Positions 54,035 through 63,928 of a stretch of 64,000 nt of DNA are shown here, in pieces. Under the pieces are notes generated by a model. It saw nothing but the letters and a program-made list of their open reading frames with translations. It made no database searches and was not told where the DNA came from. Source of the stretch: an uncultured Prochlorococcus sp. GTDB lineage: Bacteria > Cyanobacteriota > Cyanobacteriia > PCC-6307 > Cyanobiaceae. A program made the translations under genes and the position numbers. Positions within the stretch are counted from its first letter, which is position 1. Each line of letters opens with the position of its first letter. The stretch lies in assembly GCA_902594875.1 (NCBI GenBank), contig CACJNU010000005.1:1-64000 (forward strand), given 5' to 3'.

Positions 54035-55432
54035 GTGTGGCAAGAAATTAATTACAAAGAAGATTCTAATGATTTAATTCCTAACATTACTTATAAAATA
54101 AATCCTGCAAAAATTGAGAGTATCGAAGCTAATTCCATTGCTCAAGAAATAGGATTTGAATCAGGTGATTCAATAATTAGTATTAATGGAAAAAAACCTA
54201 GAGATTTAATTGATTATCAGATTCTCATTAGTGAAGAAATTTTAGATATATCAGTTTTAGATAAAAATCATCAAGTTCATAATATAAGTATTGAAAAAGA
54301 TCAAGACCTTAATTTAGGTATTAATTTTAAAGATGCATTATTTGATTCAATCAAGCAATGTAATAATAGATGTCCATTTTGTTTTATAGATCAACAACCA
54401 AGCGGGAAAAGAACAAGCCTTTACGTCAAAGATGATGATTATAGATTAAGTTTTCTTTATGGTTCTTATCTAACTCTTACTAATTTAAAAAAAGAAGACT
54501 GGAAAAGAATATCTACGCAAAAACTTTCCCCGCTTTTTATTTCGGTTCATGCGACTGATCCTGATACACGAAAAAAATTATTAAAAAATAAAAATGCAGG
54601 CGCAATTCTTGATCAAATTTCTTGGTTTGAAAAAAACTCTATTCAAATACATGCTCAAATTGTTGTATGTCCAGATATAAATGACGGGGAGATTTTGGTA
54701 AAGTCAATTTTAGAACTTGCAAAATTTTACAAAAAAACTTCTCAAACAGTCCTTTCAGTTGCAATAGTTCCTGTAGGACTTACAAAATTTAGACCTGAAA
54801 ATGATGGATTGAAATCAATTACCAAAGAATATGCAATAAAAACCATCAAGCAAGTAGAACAAATTCAAGCTTCTTTACAAAAAAAAATTGGAACTCGTTT
54901 TTGCTGGCTTGCAGATGAGTGGTATTTGATTGCAGGTTTAGAATTACCTAGCTACCAAACTTATGAAAATATGCCTCAAGAATCTAATGGGGTTGGGTCC
55001 ATCAGAAACTTTCTAAAAAAATTAACTTATAAAACTAAAAATCTTCCTAAAAAAATAAAAAAACACAGGAAAGTTAGTTGGATAGTGGGCAAATTAGTCT
55101 ATGAATCACTTATACCGACAGTTGATAAATTAAATAAAATTGATGGATTAACAATAAATTTATATGGTTTACCTAGTATTTATTGGGGGCAAGAACAAGT
55201 AGTGACTGGGCTTTTAACTGGAGAAGATTTAATCTCTGGACTGAGATATCAAGATCTTGGAGAGGGGATTTTTGTTCCATCCATAATGCTAAAACTCAAT
55301 AGTGATTTATTCTTAGATGATAAAAAAATAAGTGAAGTTGAAGAACGCCTGAAAACTAAAATTCACGTTCTTGATGATGCAGATGATATTATTAATAGTC
55401 TAATTGGAATATCTAGTAGTAAAAAATTCTAA
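54035..55432 (+). CDS. PDZ and radical-SAM DUF512-family protein (TIGR03279-like)
   Basis: N-terminal PDZ-like segment, QCNNRCPFCFIDQQPSGKRTSLYVKDDDYRLSFLYGSYLTLTNL; GTG start. Confidence 0.9.
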   Translation: MWQEINYKEDSNDLIPNITYKINPAKIESIEANSIAQEIGFESGDSIISINGKKPRDLIDYQILISEEILDISVLDKNHQVHNISIEKDQDLNLGINFKDALFDSIKQCNNRCPFCFIDQQPSGKRTSLYVKDDDYRLSFLYGSYLTLTNLKKEDWKRISTQKLSPLFISVHATDPDTRKKLLKNKNAGAILDQISWFEKNSIQIHAQIVVCPDINDGEILVKSILELAKFYKKTSQTVLSVAIVPVGLTKFRPENDGLKSITKEYAIKTIKQVEQIQASLQKKIGTRFCWLADEWYLIAGLELPSYQTYENMPQESNGVGSIRNFLKKLTYKTKNLPKKIKKHRKVSWIVGKLVYESLIPTVDKLNKIDGLTINLYGLPSIYWGQEQVVTGLLTGEDLISGLRYQDLGEGIFVPSIMLKLNSDLFLDDKKISEVEERLKTKIHVLDDADDIINSLIGISSSKKF

Positions 55433-55435
55433 ATT

Positions 55436-56869
55436 ATGCTTAGAAAGATAGTAAATTCAACTTTATTTTTACCACTTGGCTTTTTAGTTACTTTTCAGCA
55501 ATCCTCACTTAGCGAAAACAAAAATTTTATTGATGAAGTTATAGAAGAAAATGAAGGTAAAATATTCATAGATCATAAGGAAATAAAAAATATTATTCTA
55601 AATAATAACGATGAACTTAAATCTTTAAAAGAATTAATAGAAGCTGCTAGTTTTAATCTTTCAAGTAAAATTGCCAAAAGGTATCCTTCAATAAACTTAC
55701 AAGCAAATGGATTACCTAAATATGTAGCTGGTCGAAATTATAGTAATAATTCAAGTACTACAAAAACTTCCCAACTTTCTGCTAACCCCTCACTTAATAT
55801 CAGATGGGATTTAATTGATCCGCTTAGAGGTCCAGAAATTAAAATAGCAAGAGAAAACTTAAAAGTTGCAAACAATAATTATGAAATCAAAAGAAAAGAC
55901 TTAATTCAAGAAGCGAGTACAAGATTTCATAAATACCAGAAGTCATCTCAAGATATTATAAATAAGAAATTTGCTCTTGATTTATCAATTACAAGTCTTA
56001 AAAATGCACAAGCCAAACTAGACGCTGGTATCGGAACAAAATTTGAAGTACTTGAAGCAGATGCTCAACTATCAAGAGACAAGCAATCACTTAATGAAAA
56101 AAAAATTGAGCATCAAATTAACAAAATATCACTGAAAGAAATAATGAATCTTAAAGGGGATTTTGAAATTAAAAAAGGGCAAAAATTATCGGGTTATTGG
56201 AATTACAAATTAAATAAAAATATAAATAATGGCCTTGAAAATAATCTTTCCTTAAAAAACATTTCTCTTCAGAAATCGATCAAAGATAATGAGGCAATTA
56301 GTTTCATGAACTTAAATAAACCAAATATATATATCAGTAACTCATTATCCGGTACATTCACCAAAGGTGACTCTTTGGCCCTTGAAATAGACCCTAGCGA
56401 ATACGGATCTTCTTTTAGTAATACAATAAGTTTGAACTTTTCATGGAATATTTTTAATGGTGGACAAAACAAGAATTCATACAAATCACGTAAAGCTCAA
56501 GCAAGGGGGGAAGAATATTCTTATAACAATCTTAGTAATATTTTGAAAACAAACATTACTAAGGCTTACCTAAATTTAAAACTAAATGAAGAAAAAATAT
56601 TATCCACTTCAAAAGAAATATCATCTACACAAGAGTCTTTGAGGCTATCAAGATTAAGATACGATGTTGGAATATCAACTTTAAAGGACGTACTAGTAAG
56701 ACAAAAAGAATTAAGTGATGCAAAATCAAAGAAAATTAATGCCATTTATAATTACAATTTAAATTTAGATGAATTAGAAAGATTAACTTTTCTGGAAATA
56801 AATAATAACTGTTTAGATAACGATAATACGATTAACCAAAATGAATCTATCTGCAATATTCCAATATGA
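55436..56869 (+). CDS. TolC-like outer membrane efflux protein
   Basis: Signal-like N-terminus, coiled-coil OEP repeats, RLSRLRYDVGISTLKDVLVRQKELSDAKS. Confidence 0.85.
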   Translation: MLRKIVNSTLFLPLGFLVTFQQSSLSENKNFIDEVIEENEGKIFIDHKEIKNIILNNNDELKSLKELIEAASFNLSSKIAKRYPSINLQANGLPKYVAGRNYSNNSSTTKTSQLSANPSLNIRWDLIDPLRGPEIKIARENLKVANNNYEIKRKDLIQEASTRFHKYQKSSQDIINKKFALDLSITSLKNAQAKLDAGIGTKFEVLEADAQLSRDKQSLNEKKIEHQINKISLKEIMNLKGDFEIKKGQKLSGYWNYKLNKNINNGLENNLSLKNISLQKSIKDNEAISFMNLNKPNIYISNSLSGTFTKGDSLALEIDPSEYGSSFSNTISLNFSWNIFNGGQNKNSYKSRKAQARGEEYSYNNLSNILKTNITKAYLNLKLNEEKILSTSKEISSTQESLRLSRLRYDVGISTLKDVLVRQKELSDAKSKKINAIYNYNLNLDELERLTFLEINNNCLDNDNTINQNESICNIPI

Positions 56870-57666
56870 ATCCACCAAATTTAAGTAATAAGCAACTAAG
56901 TGAATTAGATTCTTTGTTTGAATTAGTTAGTCATCGACAAAAAAAAGATTTTGGAAATATTAGCGCCAGTAATAAAGCAGACGGATCATTATTAACAAGT
57001 TGTGATTTATGGAGTGATAAAACAATCGTAGATGGCTTATCATCAATTGCTCCAGGTGAGGGCGTCCTTAGTGAAGAAGGGCAAAAGTTCATTCCCAACT
57101 CAAAAGCTTATTGGGTGGTCGATCCACTCGATGGGACAACAAATTTTGCTGCGGGTATTCCCTACTGGTCTATATCAGTGGCAAGGTTTGTTGATGGCAA
57201 ACCCCAATCTTCTTTTTTAATAATTCCTACATTGAAAAAAAAGTTTGTATCCATTAAAGGTAAAGGGGTTTGGTTAAATAACAAGAAAATAGACCCTAGA
57301 CAAAATAATCGTCAAAGTGAATGCATTTCTTTGTGTAGTAGATCTATAAAAATTTTGCAAAAAAAACCAAACTCATTATTTCCTGGCAAAATCAGACTCT
57401 TAGGTGTATCGAGTTTAAATCTCACGAGTGTAGCGATGGGGCAAACTTTTGGAGCAATAGAATCAACCCCCAAGATATGGGATATTGCAGCAGCCTGGCT
57501 GCTATTAGAAGAACTCAATTGTTCTATAGAATGGTTAGATAAAGATCCTTTAAATTTAGTTTCGGGAGAAAACTTGAGCGATGTTAATTTTCCATTAATT
57601 GCTTGTAGATCTATCGAAAAAATTGAAATTTTAAAGCCATGGGGCAATCTATTATTGGAAAAATAG
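56866..57666 (+). CDS. Inositol monophosphatase family protein
   Basis: WVVDPLDGTTNFAAGIPYWSISVA; WDIAAAWLLLEE; ATGA overlap with previous gene. Confidence 0.93.
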   Translation: MNPPNLSNKQLSELDSLFELVSHRQKKDFGNISASNKADGSLLTSCDLWSDKTIVDGLSSIAPGEGVLSEEGQKFIPNSKAYWVVDPLDGTTNFAAGIPYWSISVARFVDGKPQSSFLIIPTLKKKFVSIKGKGVWLNNKKIDPRQNNRQSECISLCSRSIKILQKKPNSLFPGKIRLLGVSSLNLTSVAMGQTFGAIESTPKIWDIAAAWLLLEELNCSIEWLDKDPLNLVSGENLSDVNFPLIACRSIEKIEILKPWGNLLLEK

Positions 57667-57738
57667 TTGCATCATAAAAAAAAAATGGCTTGAAAAATTT
57701 CTTAATCAGATACAATAAAAAATAAATAAAGTAAATAT

Positions 57739-58662
57739 TTGAAGAAAATTAATATGCAGCGAAGTTCAACATGGATACTGAAAAGTTTATGGGGAGCTTG
57801 TGAGCGATGGAGCAAATCTGATTGTGTTGATTTAAGCGCTGCATTTGCATACTACACACTTCAATCATTTTTTCCTATTCTTCTAATTTCTCTTTCTATA
57901 GCTTCATGGTTCTTAGGAAAACAAGAGGGGTTAGATCAACAAATAATTTCTATTGCTGCGCAACTTTTACCTCCTTCAGTAGTTGATTTAGTAGAAACTA
58001 CATTATTTAATTTGATAGATCAAGGTTTTGGGGCAGGTATTCTAGGTGCTATGTTTTTGCTTTTTACAGCAGGCAATGCATATCTATCTCTTCAAAGAGG
58101 TTCAGATAGGCTTTGGGAAGACGAAATTCCTTCTAAGAAAGTAAATGCTGCGTGGAGAGTACAAGCTTCTAAGTTTCTCAGAAATAGAGTTGAAGCCTTT
58201 TTAATAGTATTCATTATTGGTTTTTTAATGGTATTAGATCAGATTAGTGCAAATCTTAGAATGATCCCAAGTAATGTTTTAGAAAATCTTTCAAAATCTA
58301 ATAATCTTTTTTCTGATTTATTATTAAAGTTGCCGCTGTTACAAGTTGGTCAGTTTGCAATACCACTAATGGGATTTTCTTTAATGGCTCTTTTATTACA
58401 AGCTCTATTACCTAGTAGAAAAGTTCCTTTAAAACCTCTTTTACCTGGATCTTTTCTTATTGGAATTGGTCTAACCACTTTAAACCTAGCAGTAAGTAAA
58501 AGTATTTTGTCACTTGGAGCAAGATTTCAAGCATATGGTTTTATTGGAGGTTTTCTTGTACTTACTTTGTGGGTATGGCTATTAGGAGTGATTTTATATT
58601 TTGGACAGTGCTGGAGCGTAGTTATTGCTAATATGACTTTAGTTAATAAAAAAAGATATTAG
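57739..58662 (+). CDS. YihY/BrkB family membrane protein
   Basis: DLSAAFAYYTLQSFFPILLISLSIA; TTG or ATG (57754) start. Confidence 0.92.
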   Translation: MKKINMQRSSTWILKSLWGACERWSKSDCVDLSAAFAYYTLQSFFPILLISLSIASWFLGKQEGLDQQIISIAAQLLPPSVVDLVETTLFNLIDQGFGAGILGAMFLLFTAGNAYLSLQRGSDRLWEDEIPSKKVNAAWRVQASKFLRNRVEAFLIVFIIGFLMVLDQISANLRMIPSNVLENLSKSNNLFSDLLLKLPLLQVGQFAIPLMGFSLMALLLQALLPSRKVPLKPLLPGSFLIGIGLTTLNLAVSKSILSLGARFQAYGFIGGFLVLTLWVWLLGVILYFGQCWSVVIANMTLVNKKRY

Positions 58663-58679
58663 ATATAAATAAAATTAAG

Positions 58680-59021
58680 ATGTATTATTTTCTTAAGACT
58701 AATAAGAATTTTTTCATATATTCATTATTGATACTTATTGTTATTCCAGTTTTTGGATTAAACTTTCTCATAAGCTTTCTTGGTAATATCCTACTCTTAT
58801 TATTTTTAATTACTCTACTTTTAATAATTTTAGTATTTATGGGTTTTAACTATTACAAATCAAAAATTAATACATGTAAAAGTTGTGGATCAATATCATT
58901 AGGATTAAGTGAAACCTGCATGAATTGTGGAGCAAATCTAGAAAGTATCAAAAATAATAATCAACTTAATAAAAAGCCTAGTGAAAGTACCATTGAAGTG
59001 AAAGCAGAAGAAGTAAATTAA
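58680..59021 (+). CDS. Small membrane protein with C-terminal zinc-ribbon (CKSCGS...CMNCGA)
   Basis: Hydrophobic N-terminal half and two CxxC pairs. Confidence 0.7.
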   Translation: MYYFLKTNKNFFIYSLLILIVIPVFGLNFLISFLGNILLLLFLITLLLIILVFMGFNYYKSKINTCKSCGSISLGLSETCMNCGANLESIKNNNQLNKKPSESTIEVKAEEVN

Positions 59022-59025
59022 AATA

Positions 59026-59172
59026 CTAACCTATTCCAATTTGTCGAAGAATACTTTGTCCAGTTATTAATTCAGTTCCAAGACCAATCAAAATACCCAT
59101 CATTGCCATACGGCCATTCCAGGTTTCAGCAAAGTTTACAAAGCCAAATCTTGGTTGATTGTCATTATTCAT
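59026..59172 (-). CDS. hli: High-light-inducible protein (single-helix chlorophyll-binding-like)
   Basis: MNNDNQPRFGFVNFAETWNGRMAMMGILIGLGTELITGQSILRQIGIG; Hli motif AExWNGRxAMxG; missing from the ORF track. Confidence 0.93.
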   Translation of the reverse strand: MNNDNQPRFGFVNFAETWNGRMAMMGILIGLGTELITGQSILRQIGIG

Positions 59173-59240
59173 AATTAACTAATTTACACATCAAATATTT
59201 TAACGTTTTAAGGAAGAATTTATGATAAATAATAAATTAT

Positions 59241-59624
59241 TTATTTAACATGTCTTGCACCATCAACAGGACGATACACATCTCCAGTTAATTCCTCATA
59301 GACAATAGCTGGCAATCCTGTATCAAACATTGTTTGCAATGCCTCTTTTAACATAGGATTCCAACCGCCAGTACTAACTTTTCCATGTCTTACAGTCCAG
59401 TCCCAAGTCCCGTGAAGATCTCTGGGTAATCTACCTTCTCTATCTCTTCGAGCGACTAAGTCTAAAGATTCAATTAAACCAACAATAACTGGATTTTTAC
59501 CGTAAGAAGGAGTAAGGCTTAGTTCAAGTCTAACTGGATCTTCTTTTACCATCTTTAAACGAAATCTTGGTGGCAACTTAAGGGATCTGATTACCGCTGA
59601 GACAATTTTTGTTCTTAATTCCAA
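59241..59624 (-). CDS. Conserved hypothetical protein
   Basis: 127 aa ORF with well-formed, non-low-complexity sequence; no domain recognised. Confidence 0.7.
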   Translation of the reverse strand: MELRTKIVSAVIRSLKLPPRFRLKMVKEDPVRLELSLTPSYGKNPVIVGLIESLDLVARRDREGRLPRDLHGTWDWTVRHGKVSTGGWNPMLKEALQTMFDTGLPAIVYEELTGDVYRPVDGARHVK

Positions 59625-59647
59625 TTTTTTTCCTAAATGTAATTTGA

Positions 59648-59911
59648 TTAATCAGTTGTCGAACCTTTTTCTTCTAATGTAGGATCATTGTCATTTGAAA
59701 ATCTAACTGTTAAGAGTTCCTCTTCTGTTATATTTCCTGATTTATCTAAAAGTTCTGGGTGGATTGTGTACTTTTTTTGTTTAAAACTGGAAGTACTGAA
59801 ACGTTTATTTTTATTATCAGATATACCCCAACCATTAGACATTACTTTAAATGCTTTCCAAACTAAATAAGTTAAGGCCGCAGAATATATGATTGGAAAT
59901 AGAATAGACAT
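59648..59911 (-). CDS. DUF2973-like protein
   Basis: N-terminal TM then IHPELLDKSGNITEEELLTVRFS. Confidence 0.7.
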   Translation of the reverse strand: MSILFPIIYSAALTYLVWKAFKVMSNGWGISDNKNKRFSTSSFKQKKYTIHPELLDKSGNITEEELLTVRFSNDNDPTLEEKGSTTD

Positions 59912-60046
59912 CGAACTTATAAATTAAGTTGTTATATGTTTAATATAATAGCCCGAAAAAAAGAAATTTAGCTATTTTCACTTATTAAATTATTCTCTAG
60001 ATTCAAATTATTTGGATAGTGGTTATATTTAAATTACACTTATACT

Positions 60047-61204
60047 ATGTTTACATCTTTCGAGGAACATAAAAAATCAAAATTGAAAAGATACATTCAA
60101 AAGCTGTTAATAATCTCATCATTTATTACAGTGGGCTTTACTTGTAATGCAAAAGTCATATCCCAACCATTAATTAAACCAAAAATTAATGAAGTTGATT
60201 TATATTCAAACAAATCTTTTATAACTAAAGCTGTAGAAAGAACCGGTGCAGCTGTAGTGACAATTGATACTCAAAGATATATTAAAAAAAGAAAATTTCC
60301 TAGAAATTCTCAACCATTGCTAGACCCATATTTTGAAAGATTTTTTGGATTAGATTTACCTGATGACAATCGACCAAGAATAGAGCAAAGCCAAGGCAGT
60401 GGATTTATATTTGCTGATGGACTGATAATGACCAATGCTCATGTTGTGAATGAATCAGATAAGGTGATTGTAGGTTTAACCAATGGCAAAAAAGTAGAGG
60501 CAAAACTTATAGGACAAGACTTTTTTACTGATTTAGCTGTGCTAAAAATTGAAGGGAAAGGACCTTGGCCAAAAGCAAAATTAGGCAATTCGGCAAAGAT
60601 TAAAGTCGGTGATTGGGCAATAGCAGTTGGAAATCCATTCGGATTGGAAAACACAGTTACCCTTGGAATTATTAGTAATTTAAATAGAAACGTCACTCAA
60701 TTAGGAATATATGATAAAAAACTTGAATTGATTCAAACAGACGCTGCTATTAATCCTGGCAATTCTGGAGGTCCACTATTGAATAGCGAAGGAGAAGTAA
60801 TTGGAATTAATACCTTGATAAGATCTGGCCCAGGAGCTGGTTTGAGTTTTGCAATCCCAATTAATAAAGCTAAGGAAATTGCCTATCAACTTATAAAAAA
60901 TGGAAAAGTGATACATCCTATGATTGGGATTAGCTTAATAGAAGAAAGTAATTCTAAGAGAAAAAATAATTTCGTTAAAGTTGGATATGTAGTACCTAAT
61001 AGTCCAGCTGAAAAGAGTGGAATAATGATAGAAGATATTATATTAAAAGTCGGTAATAAAGATATTGAAACAGCGTCTGACGTCATAGATCAAATAAGTA
61101 AAAATGGTATTAATAAAAAAATAGATATTTTATTAAAGCGTAGAAATAAATTGATTAAATTAAAAGTAATACCAACTGATATAACTAATCTAGAAAATAA
61201 CTAA
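60047..61204 (+). CDS. HtrA/Deg-family serine protease with PDZ domain
   Basis: MTNAHVV, TDLAVLKI, QTDAAINPGNSGGPL catalytic motifs; C-terminal PDZ. Confidence 0.95.
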   Translation: MFTSFEEHKKSKLKRYIQKLLIISSFITVGFTCNAKVISQPLIKPKINEVDLYSNKSFITKAVERTGAAVVTIDTQRYIKKRKFPRNSQPLLDPYFERFFGLDLPDDNRPRIEQSQGSGFIFADGLIMTNAHVVNESDKVIVGLTNGKKVEAKLIGQDFFTDLAVLKIEGKGPWPKAKLGNSAKIKVGDWAIAVGNPFGLENTVTLGIISNLNRNVTQLGIYDKKLELIQTDAAINPGNSGGPLLNSEGEVIGINTLIRSGPGAGLSFAIPINKAKEIAYQLIKNGKVIHPMIGISLIEESNSKRKNNFVKVGYVVPNSPAEKSGIMIEDIILKVGNKDIETASDVIDQISKNGINKKIDILLKRRNKLIKLKVIPTDITNLENN

Positions 61205-61209
61205 AAGAT

Positions 61210-61353
61210 TTAATTATCATTCTGTTTAAGTATTTCCACACACCTAGAAATACATCTACCATCCCTTATATCACAGGTAGTAATGCATTCAAAATAACTT
61301 TCAATAGGATCAGAAATTCGAAAATTTTTTTCTTGAAAATCGTAATTTTTCAT
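61210..61353 (-). CDS. 47 aa Cys-rich mini-protein (twin CX3C)
   Basis: Read directly: MKNYDFQEKNFRISDPIESYFECITTCDIRDGRCISRCVEILKQNDN; missing from the ORF track. Confidence 0.6.
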   Translation of the reverse strand: MKNYDFQEKNFRISDPIESYFECITTCDIRDGRCISRCVEILKQNDN

Positions 61354-61463
61354 TTAAATTATTAAAACTTATTTTTGTATTTTAAGATTAATCAAGAAAG
61401 GTGAAGTATGTAAAGATAAATGAGTGATCTTACTTAGCCAAATGTAAATTTTATTAAAAGTAG

Positions 61464-63092
61464 TCAAATCTTTTTATGGCTTTGAGTTTTTTCTAAAAAA
61501 TATTCGTAATTACCATCGTATGAAAATAACTTTGAATCTTTAATTTCGACAATTCTATTTGCAATCTTTGAAATAAAATACCTATCATGAGAAATAATTA
61601 ATAATGAACCTTTATAATTTTTAATTGCTAATTCTAAGTTTTCCTTAGATTGCAGATCTAAATGATTAGTTGGCTCATCCAAAAGAAGAAAATTACTAGG
61701 ATTAATAATCATGAGCGCCAATGCTAATCTTGCTTTTTCTCCCCCACTGAGTTGTTTAATATATTTAAAAACAGTTTCATTTTGAAAGCCAAACCCCCCT
61801 AAAAATGTTCTAACTTTTTTTTGGGACCACTCTGGAGACTTATTAAATATTAAATCAATAACCCTTTCGTCAAGTGAAAGTGCTTCAGCCTGATTCTGTT
61901 CATAATAGCTAGTAATTATATTATGTTTACCAAGATTAATTTCTCCAATTTCAGGAGATATTTTTTTCATAATAATTTTAAGCAATGTAGATTTGCCGCA
62001 GCCATTAGGTCCCAAAATTGCTATTTTCTCACCAGAAGAAATCTTTAAATTAATATCTAAAAAAAGAATTTTATCCTCGAAACTATGAGATAAATTTTTG
62101 ATATTTAGAACTAATTTTCCTGAGCGAGGGCACTCTGGAAAATTAAAAACAGGACTTTTTGATTTTGCTATAGGAGCCTCAATTTTAGAAATCTTTTTTA
62201 ATTGTTTTTCTCTACTCTTTGCTTGAGAACTTCTAGTTGCACTAGCTCTAAATCTATCTATATACCTCTTCTGTAACTCAATTTCTTTTTGTTGTAATTG
62301 ATATGCCTTATTTTGTGATTCTTCATTCAAAGATTTCTGTTCGACAAAAAAAGAATAGTTCCCATTGTATGTTTCAGATGTTCCTCTATCTACAAAAATT
62401 ATTTTTTTACATAATTTATCTAAAAAATATCTATCATGGCTGATTATTATGACTGCAATTTTAAGCGATGATAGATATTCTTCCAACCAAAAAATAGTTT
62501 CTAAATCTAAATGATTGGTTGGTTCATCCAGTAAAAGTAAATCAGGTTTTTGTAAGATTATTTTTCCAAGTGCAACTTTCATCTGCCAACCACCTGAAAA
62601 ATTGCCAACTAATTTATCAGCATCTTCTATAGAAAAGCCTAATTTTGGTAATATCTTTTCTACATCAGATTGCATTTTATAACCACCTAATGCTTCAAAT
62701 TTTGCTTGATATTTTGCAAGTTGATTTACAAATATTTCAAGTTCATCGGAATTTCTTTTTATATCCAACAATTTCATTTTATTCTCAATTTCTAAAAGTT
62801 TAATAGCAACAATTTGTATATCTTTAAAAGAACTTTCTAATTCTTGTCTCACTGAAAAATTCAAATTACAATCAAACTCTTGCTTTAAATGGGCAATTTT
62901 GGGATTTCCCTCTTTGATGATCGTTCCACTTGTTTGCTCTTCCTCTCCAATTAAAATCTTAAATTGGGTTGATTTACCTGCACCATTAGAACCAACTAAA
63001 CCAACTTTTTCTCCTTTCTTAATCTCCCAACTGATATTTTTTAAAACAACATCTGTAGAATAAATTTTGCTTACACCTTCAAATCTAATCAC
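61464..63092 (-). CDS. ABC-F family ATPase
   Basis: Two Walker A (GSNGAGKST, GPNGCGKST), two LSGG-type signatures, LLDEPTNHLD twice. Confidence 0.95.
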   Translation of the reverse strand: MIRFEGVSKIYSTDVVLKNISWEIKKGEKVGLVGSNGAGKSTQFKILIGEEEQTSGTIIKEGNPKIAHLKQEFDCNLNFSVRQELESSFKDIQIVAIKLLEIENKMKLLDIKRNSDELEIFVNQLAKYQAKFEALGGYKMQSDVEKILPKLGFSIEDADKLVGNFSGGWQMKVALGKIILQKPDLLLLDEPTNHLDLETIFWLEEYLSSLKIAVIIISHDRYFLDKLCKKIIFVDRGTSETYNGNYSFFVEQKSLNEESQNKAYQLQQKEIELQKRYIDRFRASATRSSQAKSREKQLKKISKIEAPIAKSKSPVFNFPECPRSGKLVLNIKNLSHSFEDKILFLDINLKISSGEKIAILGPNGCGKSTLLKIIMKKISPEIGEINLGKHNIITSYYEQNQAEALSLDERVIDLIFNKSPEWSQKKVRTFLGGFGFQNETVFKYIKQLSGGEKARLALALMIINPSNFLLLDEPTNHLDLQSKENLELAIKNYKGSLLIISHDRYFISKIANRIVEIKDSKLFSYDGNYEYFLEKTQSHKKI

Positions 63093-63164
63093 TGTTTTAA
63101 AAATAGAATTAACAAAATCTTTGGCTTATTTACTAAAAAATATTTTGTGGAATAAAATTAAATC

Positions 63165-63347
63165 ATGAAAAGAATAGAACAAATTGTAGTGATTTTCATA
63201 GCTGCAGCTCTTGCAATTCCAAGTTATTGGTTTTTTTGGACTTTGGCTGGTGGAGGCGGCTATAACAAAAGAATAAAACCTACTCCTAATCCTAATCCAA
63301 ATAATAATTATTCGAAACCTTTTCCTAAAGGCCTCCTCGAGCCTTAA
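63165..63347 (+). CDS. Hypothetical single-TM peptide with Pro/Asn-rich tail
   Basis: MKRIEQIVVIFIAAALAIPSYWFFWTLAGGGGYNKRIKPTPNPNPNNNYSKPFPKGLLEP. Confidence 0.6.
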   Translation: MKRIEQIVVIFIAAALAIPSYWFFWTLAGGGGYNKRIKPTPNPNPNNNYSKPFPKGLLEP

Positions 63348-63555
63348 TTAACCACATTTTAGTTGCCTCATCATCAATAGTACTCAAATATTCAATAACC
63401 TCTTCTTTAGTCACAGAAATATTTAACTCGTTGCCAATATCGCATATTTTATCTAAGGCTTTTTTGGGATTAGTTAAAGCTGTCATAAAAAGACTTTTTT
63501 TCTTTTTGGAATCGTTCGCTATTAACTTATAGAGCTTTTCAGCATTACTGGACAT
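63325..63555 (-). CDS. Hypothetical small protein, possibly Nif11-leader-like
   Basis: 76 aa: ALDKICDIGNELNISVTKEEVIEYLSTIDDEATKMWLIKARGGL; Nif11-type helix pattern suspected. Confidence 0.55.
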   Translation of the reverse strand: MSSNAEKLYKLIANDSKKKKSLFMTALTNPKKALDKICDIGNELNISVTKEEVIEYLSTIDDEATKMWLIKARGGL

Positions 63556-63589
63556 GTTTTTAAAATCTATTTATTAATAGATTATTACT

Positions 63590-63928
63590 TCAAGCTACAT
63601 TTTGTTCACTATATTTATTATTAGATAAATCATTATCTACATCTTTTATCTCTTTTGCAGAAGCATCTGCCATACTTCTTGCATCTAAACATAAAACTTT
63701 TCTTAGTTTCGCAAAATTAGCTGCGTGAGATTTTCTACCATCTTTTTGAGCATAATACTCAGACTGCTGAAGAATATGGTGAAGATGAGTTAACAAATAT
63801 GGACTAATTACCGCTGATACCAAAACGTCACTATTTTCATTATCTTGAGAATCAGAATTGACTAATCTTTTTTTCGGTTTATCAATTATCGACCTTTTAG
63901 GAGAATCAATTTTTCTTGAATTTTTCAT
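63590..63928 (-). CDS. Hypothetical protein
   Basis: PYLLTHLHHILQQSEYYAQKDGRKSHAANFAKLRKVLCLDARSMADASAKEI; start set to MKNSRK. Confidence 0.6.
   Translation of the reverse strand: MKNSRKIDSPKRSIIDKPKKRLVNSDSQDNENSDVLVSAVISPYLLTHLHHILQQSEYYAQKDGRKSHAANFAKLRKVLCLDARSMADASAKEIKDVDNDLSNNKYSEQNVA

Noticed and set aside
57312-57647. 111 aa minus ORF inside the inositol monophosphatase gene
   Set aside because: Antisense shadow ORF.
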